64,000 nucleotides of DNA, from positions 2,240,501 to 2,304,500 of the forward strand of contig JAPFBL010000034.1 of the NCBI GenBank assembly GCA_026182355.1, read 5' to 3'. Source of the DNA: Hermatobates lingyangjiaoensis (Eukaryota; Arthropoda; Insecta; Hemiptera; Hermatobatidae). The notes below the pieces were generated by a model. That model saw nothing but the letters and a program-made list of their open reading frames with translations, was not told the origin of the DNA and did not search any database. The translations under genes and the position numbers were made by a program. Positions 57,862 to 64,000 of this stretch are shown piece by piece. The stretch's first letter is position 1. The number at the start of each line of letters is the position of its first letter.

Positions 57862-58240
57862 TCAGTGAGGTTGAGGAAGGTTGGTGGCAGGATTTAGAGT
57901 TTGTACAAGGAGGTTTGGATGAGTAGATAGTTTGCTGTCTTCATAGGTAGTAAGTCGAGTGATGTAACTATCTATGGATTCCATTTTCAAATCATGGTAA
58001 ATATCAACATTACGGGCGTACCAAGGAGCCCTGGCTATAAGGCAAGCACACTTATTTTGAACAATCTGGATACACGCCTTCTTCATTGGTGCAGCTCTAA
58101 ACCAGACGGAGCATCCATAAGTCATCGCTGAACGAAGAACCCCCAACACCCAATCGGGATAATTCCTTGATTTGAAAAGTGAATATAGATTGCACATCAA
58201 GATTTTTTTCTCATATACTCAATCTAAGTGGAAGACCTAT
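57862..58240 (-). pseudogene. Jockey-like LINE, C-terminal end of RT ORF (copy 4)
   Basis: Minus-strand frame (58200-57862) with MTYGCSVWF, VQNKCACLIARAPWYARN and MESIDSYITRL, the same C-terminal block as copies 1 and 2. Upstream, an alternative frame to about 58240 still reads LGLPL-like residues before homology ends, so it is 5' truncated. The ATG at 58200 is not a natural start. Confidence 0.85.
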
Positions 58241-60179
58241 TTTATTTATTTTCCTTATAAAACACAGTAATTACAAAACTTTTGCGTACACTGAATTGTA
58301 TTTCAGTGATTATATCAAAACATCCTTTAGAAGTTTGTACAATATCTCTCCAAAATCTTATTTCATTTGTTTTTCTCCTATCTAATTGGAATCCCTTCCA
58401 TCTTTAGCTATAATTCTTGAGGTCCAATGTGACAGCATTAATATGACCAATATCTTATTTGGTACAATCATCCATGTTATGTCAGTTGAAGGGAATCCCA
58501 TTAAATTTTGATGAATAGAAATATTTCAAAAATTAGTTATATAAGTGAATTTGAATTTATAATTTTCTGTTAGATCCGCACTAAGGTAAACTGGAGAGGC
58601 AAAAGCATTATTATGAAGTTCGACAATAGAGACGTCTCCCTCAGCTTGGTTTATTAGGATTTTAAGTTTGAGTTTTTAAATGGTCTACTTCATGGTGGAA
58701 GACTCGAAAGTCATTTTAACAAGGTATCGTTTGAAAGTAAACTAACCTCTCTTATTACCTTTGGGAGTTGGTAACTTAGAGTTATAGTGAGAGTTTGGGA
58801 GTGTAATATATGCCGCGCTACAGAAACACCTCGGGTGTGTATGACCCAGATAGAGTCACCAAATTAATGACACTCTCCCGGATATACAATCTTAAAGAAA
58901 CTAATTCTTCCCAAAAGATATAAAATTAAATCCCAGTACTCCTTTAATATTAATGCTATTTGCTCCATATCAGACATAACACAAATTTCAAAATATAGAT
59001 TGACTAAAACTTGATAGCATCAAAATTTTAAATAAATCAATGAAACAACATTAATTGTATAGTATTGTAGGACTAAGTTTTATGTACATAAATATACATT
59101 CTTTAACTACAATATAGTTAAGGAAGAAAGGGAACACCATAAATAATCATCACTATTCTACTAAAACGCAGGCTAACGGATTGCCACCATAATTCTTGGT
59201 GGAAAACTTGATGGACAATAAATCTAACATTTAATGTAGAACATAGTTGTTTTAATTATTGTCAGACTACTGACATTTAAATTATAACGGTAAACAATTC
59301 TATTGTGATTTTCTGATAAGGCATTGCGTTCCTTAAAATTTAGTAATATGTTTCTAATGCCACAACTTAGCTATGCATACACTTATGTGAAATACTGTCA
59401 CAGAAATCACACTTGCTATAATATAACCTTAATATTGAGAGAAAACCAAAATCATTCTATGATATTTACATTACTACTTTTATTACTTATATATAGAAGT
59501 AATATCGCATTTTCATGTTGTGAATGAGTTATAGATTTTTTTTTTTTTTTGGTCTCAGTAAAAGTTGAGTTTTTACTTCACAGTGTTAGCATATTGTAAG
59601 AATTGTAGTTTTATTTTAAACTCAGCCATGTTTGCTATAGAAGACAGTTTTTTTTCCTAGTGCTAAAGAGTGCATAAATCAAGTATGAATTATAGTGGGT
59701 TACTGCAGATCCATCGAGGGCAGTCTTATCTACATCGCAAAGTGCCTGACAAGCATACTTTCATCTGCCTAGTGCCAACCCACTTCAAGTCAACCCCTCC
59801 AAGTTGCATTTTCAAGTACCCTTGTCAGTAAATGCATTTTCGTCGATAGTTCAAACAAAGCCATTCAAACAAGGAAGGATTTTTAAACGATATCACTGCT
59901 TTAATAATAGTATTTTTAGTCTACTGCAAAATCATTACACAATAAAGAACACCATACAATCATCAAGTTATTTATATTATTGTGAACAATATTTTACATA
60001 TAATGTAGCATTAATGTAATTTTTTTTAATTTTTGTGTTCGTTTTAAATATTTAGTATAATAGTTTGTTATATGCATTTAATAATTTCATGCTTTACATA
60101 ACTTATATAATCTATTATAGCTAATAACTAATTAGTGAGTCAATAATTAATAACTAATTAGTTAATAACTAACTAAATT
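58241..60179. other. Unrecognised DNA
   Basis: No gene or repeat recognised. Slightly GC-richer patches near 58800-58880 and 59690-59830 are not assignable. Confidence 0.35.
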
Positions 60180-60515
60180 AGTGAAACTAAAAACGCGCTT
60201 CGAACACTTATTGTTCTTCTTCAGTTTTATATCTTCAAAAAAAATTATCCATATCTGTGAACTTAAGAACATCAGAATAAATTATTTGAAATTGAATAGA
60301 ATTAAATACTTCGTCAGAAACTACCTCAATAGTGTAATTCAACATTCATATATGGTATTAAATTTTAAATAATTCACTGTGATGTTCTTAAAGCTCACAG
60401 ATATATGCTCAGTTATTATTTTTTCTTTAAATGTAAATCTTAAGAAGACTAAGTGTTCGAAAAGAGTTGTTAGTTTTCATATTAAACTCCCTTCGTGTGG
60501 AGACGTAATTTTTGA
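60180..60515. mobile_element. Worn head-to-head ribozyme element related to family 8
   Basis: Inner arms match inversely (atctgtgaacttaagaacat at 60258 against atgttcttaaagctcacaga at 60383). The outer left has aaacgcgcttcgaacac (worn GAAACGCG on the minus strand) and the outer right has agtgttcgaaaagagttg, then cgtgtggagac, echoing family 8 (gtgtggagac). Old copy. Confidence 0.6.
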
Positions 60516-61214
60516 AATCGCTTAATAATTGATAGTTTTTCGTGTGAAAAAAGTTTATATATAAATTTTTGATATTTTGACTAAATGAATTACCTCAATA
60601 TTCATATTTCCAATCGAATCTGAGAAAGTGTGTAAAGTCTAAGAAGTTTTGTTTTTATCCGCATGTAGAATAATTCTATGTGATAGAGCCTACATGCCAA
60701 TATATAAACCCAATTCAATAAAGTCTATTAAAACACACCAAAATAGGGTTATCTTAATGTTACTATTATGAATGGATCTGGATTAGATGTACATGTTTTT
60801 CATAGATGGAGTTATTGCCTATGTATAATGTTAAGGGAGGTAAAGGAATGTTTTAAAGGTTAGGGTGATCAAATTGGGTCAGAAAAAAAGTCCATTAAAA
60901 GAGTTCTTAATATCGTTAACTCTGAGTCCAAATTAAATCAACAACTACTACTAATGTTCATTATATTCGAGCTGACAAACTTAAGCAAAAAAAAAAAAAA
61001 ATCGATAATACTTCTCAACCATATTATTTTTTTAACTCTTGAACATGTAAATTCTTTCCGATATATTCATCATTTTATCACTAATGGTTAAAAAAAAGAA
61101 TTTTACATTTATCTCATCTTTCTCTCCAAGATGTATAGTGTATATACAATGTACTCTATGTGCATACAAAATCATTTCGTATATATTTTACAATAACCTC
61201 ATATACATACAGTA
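60516..61214. other. No recognisable feature
   Basis: AT-rich DNA. Confidence 0.3.
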
Positions 61215-61410
61215 CTCAAAGATCAAAACCACAATATGAAATGGGAAAACAAAACTAAGATCTTTCAACAGTAACAAGCAGTCTTCATCAGAGTCGACGA
61301 AGTTAATATAAACCGCTTGTTACAGTTGAAAGATCTTAGTCTTGTTTTCCCATTTCATATTATGGTTTGATCGTTTGTTATTATCTCACATGTAGATGTG
61401 AAATCTTTTT
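61215..61410. mobile_element. Family-7 ribozyme element, compact inverted pair
   Basis: Left arm tcaaaaccacaatatgaaat through gatctttcaac, agtcttcatcagagtc; right arm cttgttacagttgaaagatc, ttagtcttg, tatggtttgatc, and a terminus with tcacatgtagatgtgaaatc. The right copy's CTGACGA box is reduced to gacga, so its ribozyme is damaged. No clear target duplication seen. Confidence 0.75.
61252..61295 (-). ncRNA. Hammerhead-like motif, family 7
   Basis: Minus strand: GACT, CTGATGA, AGACTG-CTTGTTA-CTGTT, GAAAGATC, TTAGTT. The canonical CTGATGA box is present. Confidence 0.5.
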
Positions 61411-63359
61411 ACATATACTACGGTAATATATAAGAGTTCGAATGTAAATGTTACGATTATTTCGGACGCTGCATTAATTAGTATGACGCATACTGAATTT
61501 TATCAAAAACAGTTGGATTATCATTAACAATAACCTTTGTTGATAATGTAGCTAATTACATTTTTAAAAATTGTAAGAAAATCATAACCTCATTTATAGT
61601 ACATAAAGCAAGTAATTGTAAGAAATAAAAACTATATATAATAACTTTTACAGGAATCTTATGACATAAAAGTCTACGTGTTAATCATACTCAGAAATTA
61701 CAGTTTTATAAACAAAACTATTGCTCTGGTTGTTACTGAATCTAAGTTGAATAAACTACAATCAAAATAAACTTCTACGATCAAAAGTAGGTTACTATAT
61801 TGTATCCCAAGTATTTCTACTTTACTAACCAATACCATGGATTATTAATAGGTGATTTCTATATTAAAATGTATTAATGTAAATTAATGCACTTTCTGTC
61901 CGAAACTTAACATTTCAATTAACAATTTAAAGTGAGCTCTCTTTTTTGTAACTCTTAGAAATTGTGGCATTTAATTCCTTCATAGTCTCATTTTTGCATC
62001 ATTGATTACATTTAACGTAAAACCTTTAATCTCATCCATTGAACTAAACATTGATATAAAATTAGACATTGAGTCAGTTGTATTTTAGCATAATACAATA
62101 TTACATAATATTTTATTGTTTAATAAAACATTACATTGTTTAATATTTTGATTAAATAAAATAGCTCAGTATTTATATTTTGATTTGAATCTGAGAAAGT
62201 GAGCAAAGTGTGATAAGTTTTGCTTTTATCACCATGTAGAATACTATGTGATAGAGCCTACATAAACAATATAAAAACCAAATTGAATAAAATATATTTA
62301 AACAAACTACAATATTTTGACCAAAATAGGATTATCTTTATGTTACTATTAACACTGGATCTATGTACATGTGTTTCGAAGAGGAAGTTGGTGCTAATAT
62401 AATTGCTGATTTTTATAAATGTTGGCAGAAAAGAAACATTCCTATAAAACAACCTCATCATTTATTAGAAATGGTATATATTTTATACAAACTAACAAGC
62501 TATAATATTACTATTAATAAAACATTAGAAAGTAATTAGAATATATTTATATATTGTAATAATAAATGTGAACTTTGTTAATCAAATAAGTCACATTTAT
62601 TAGTAGCAGAATATATTATCGGTATATTTGAGATGTATCTTCAAAAAAATATTTGACAACTAAATTTTTTAGCTGTGTTTAAGGTGTGATTACAATTTTT
62701 TTTTCTATTGTATGGAAATTTTTGTAGAAATTTCGCCAAGTTGGCTCCTTCGATACAAGTCATGACTCTCTTTTGAAATAAATTTATTCATCGCTACCTA
62801 ACATAGGGTCGAGTAAGCAGTAACAATGTATGTAGGTATACAGGTTTACCTGTAATGTAGAACGATTCATTTTAATATTATGGATTTCACAAGTTGATTT
62901 ATTATTTATATAACCCACTGAAACTCAGAGATGGTAAATAGAATCTAACGTAATAATTGTCACGGTTGAGGCTGCAAATCAATGCAATTTTTTTTCATGC
63001 GGTTGATCCAAAATGAACCCTACCACGACTAATTCCTTTTTTTTTTTTAGCTTTTATTCTCATTGATACTTGCTGTTTAAAAGAGTGATAATTTAAAACA
63101 CATGTTCACACGAATACCATGTCATCTATGAATTTAAATCCCAATTCAGATGAAATATGAATTATATTCTATCCTGTTGTAAAATATTGTAAAAATGATT
63201 AAGAAAAAGTTAAGGAAAAAGAAAAGACTAAGAGATGAATATTGAGCATGGGGTACTTTCTATTAAGACTGCTTGAAAAATAGTCGTTAAGGTCACAGTT
63301 ATACTGCACTGCCATATTATTAGACTAATCTAGTTTTAACAATCTAAGACCGATAATAA
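61411..63359. other. Unrecognised AT-rich DNA
   Basis: No features recognised. 62190-62290 resembles 60610-60720 (gaatctgagaaagtg, tgtgatagagcctaca), a local dispersed repeat of unknown type. Confidence 0.35.
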
Positions 63360-63600
63360 TCAAGTAATGAAAATTACTTCTGTTAAAATTATTTTTAATA
63401 TCACAGATGTTGTTAGGAAAAAATGAGTCATATTGTTGAGATACTGAAAGAAAGCATTCAACCCTTCTTGTTCTCTAACTGCATATTCATATTGTTTCAC
63501 ACAACTAACAATGTTTTTTCCTGTTTGTCCAACATATGTTGAAGCACAAACCTGGCTAGAAATCACGTACACACGTCCTTCATTCTCTTGGTTACAGTTG
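63360..63600 (-). pseudogene. PLE of a second lineage: GIY-YIG domain fragment
   Basis: Minus strand reads GRVYVISSQVCASTYVGQTG, then KNIVSCVKQYEYAVREQEGL. The VY.I....C...YVGQTG pattern is the GIY-YIG core of the PLE type in which the domain reads VYxIxCxxCxxxYIGQTGR; the conserved Arg after QTG is Lys or lost and His of the following Lys-x-His motif is Gln. The C-terminal half degenerates into AT-rich frames. It differs from the VYRLDCTQC type of PLE-1 to PLE-3. Upstream RT not visible. Confidence 0.65.
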
Positions 63601-64000
63601 TTCTACAAGTTTTTTTCAACAAATTACCACAACTACTAAAAGTACAAGTGCCTCATTGCACAAGAAATTTTCTTGATAAACAGCCATTTGTAAGAATTTT
63701 TGTTTCATGTGACGAGGAAAAATTCAAAGTACGAGTGGCCAACTTCTTCACAGCCTGATGGACTCTGTTTTTATTTCAGCAGATTAATGGAACATGATTA
63801 TTTTTGTTGCATATGCATTATAATGATCTATGATTATCATTGTGCGTTGTAAGTCAAGGAAAAATGCAATTAAATATATATAAATTACGAGTGAAATATG
63901 GATATTACTTTGCTGCCTTAGTAGTTGGTGATGCGCTTAATATAAATACAGTCTATATTGTGTGTCAATATATTCTAAAACAATCGAAAATGAGATTTAC
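63601..64000. other. No recognisable feature
   Basis: Could hold more of the degenerate PLE 5' of the GIY-YIG fragment on the minus strand, but no motif is readable. Confidence 0.3.

Noticed and set aside
61215..61410. Target duplication around the compact family-7 pair
   Set aside because: Flanks share only short AT-rich similarity (catata), not a convincing repeat.

Overview
This is a gene-poor, AT-rich eukaryotic window crowded with transposon remains. I found no ribosome-binding sites, operons or intact host gene. An arthropod is the best guess. The retroelements are animal types (Jockey-like LINE, Penelope-like elements), there is a tRNA-derived SINE whose tail is a few TTAGG-type repeats (the common arthropod telomere unit), and there are Tc1/pogo and hAT remnants. 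A chelicerate such as a horseshoe crab would fit, but nothing here proves it.

Layout. 1-680: 3' end of a Jockey-like LINE. 1.5-2.0 kb: small hAT element. 3.5-6.6 kb: Penelope-like (PLE) pieces, including a 5'-truncated RT/GIY-YIG coding region. 9.7-13.9 kb: the best PLE, on the minus strand, with direct pseudo-LTRs of about 545 bp and a frameshifted RT plus GIY-YIG reading frame. 13.9-18.5 kb: a dense nest of MITE, SINE and inverted PLE-type fragments separated by (TA)n. 18.5-27.4 kb: mostly unrecognised AT-rich DNA with SINEs, a pogo-like MITE and a fold-back element. 27.5-31.3 kb: a nearly complete but broken Jockey-like LINE (gag, endonuclease, RT) on the minus strand. 31-42 kb: mostly unrecognised, with a LINE relic, a hAT terminus, a SINE and a head-to-head ribozyme element. 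42.2-43.0 kb: another PLE 3' end. 45-64 kb: scattered ribozyme elements, SINEs, truncated LINE copies and a second type of GIY-YIG fragment.

The most interesting signal is a set of hammerhead-ribozyme-like motifs of several sequence families. Each shows a CTGANGA-type box, a paired stem II, GAAA and a very short stem III. Some sit in PLE pseudo-LTRs. Others sit in short elements of about 170-330 bp with no protein-coding capacity. Several of these are head-to-head inverted pairs, and three are bounded by exact 12-bp target duplications. They look like animal retrozymes (small non-autonomous hammerhead retroelements thought to use PLE machinery), here frequently as fold-back dimers. PLE-encoded RT and GIY-YIG endonuclease would be the natural mobilising enzymes, but every copy in this window is broken, so they would have to come from elsewhere in the genome.

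All calls come from reading the sequence by eye. No database search, RNA folding or alignment program was run.
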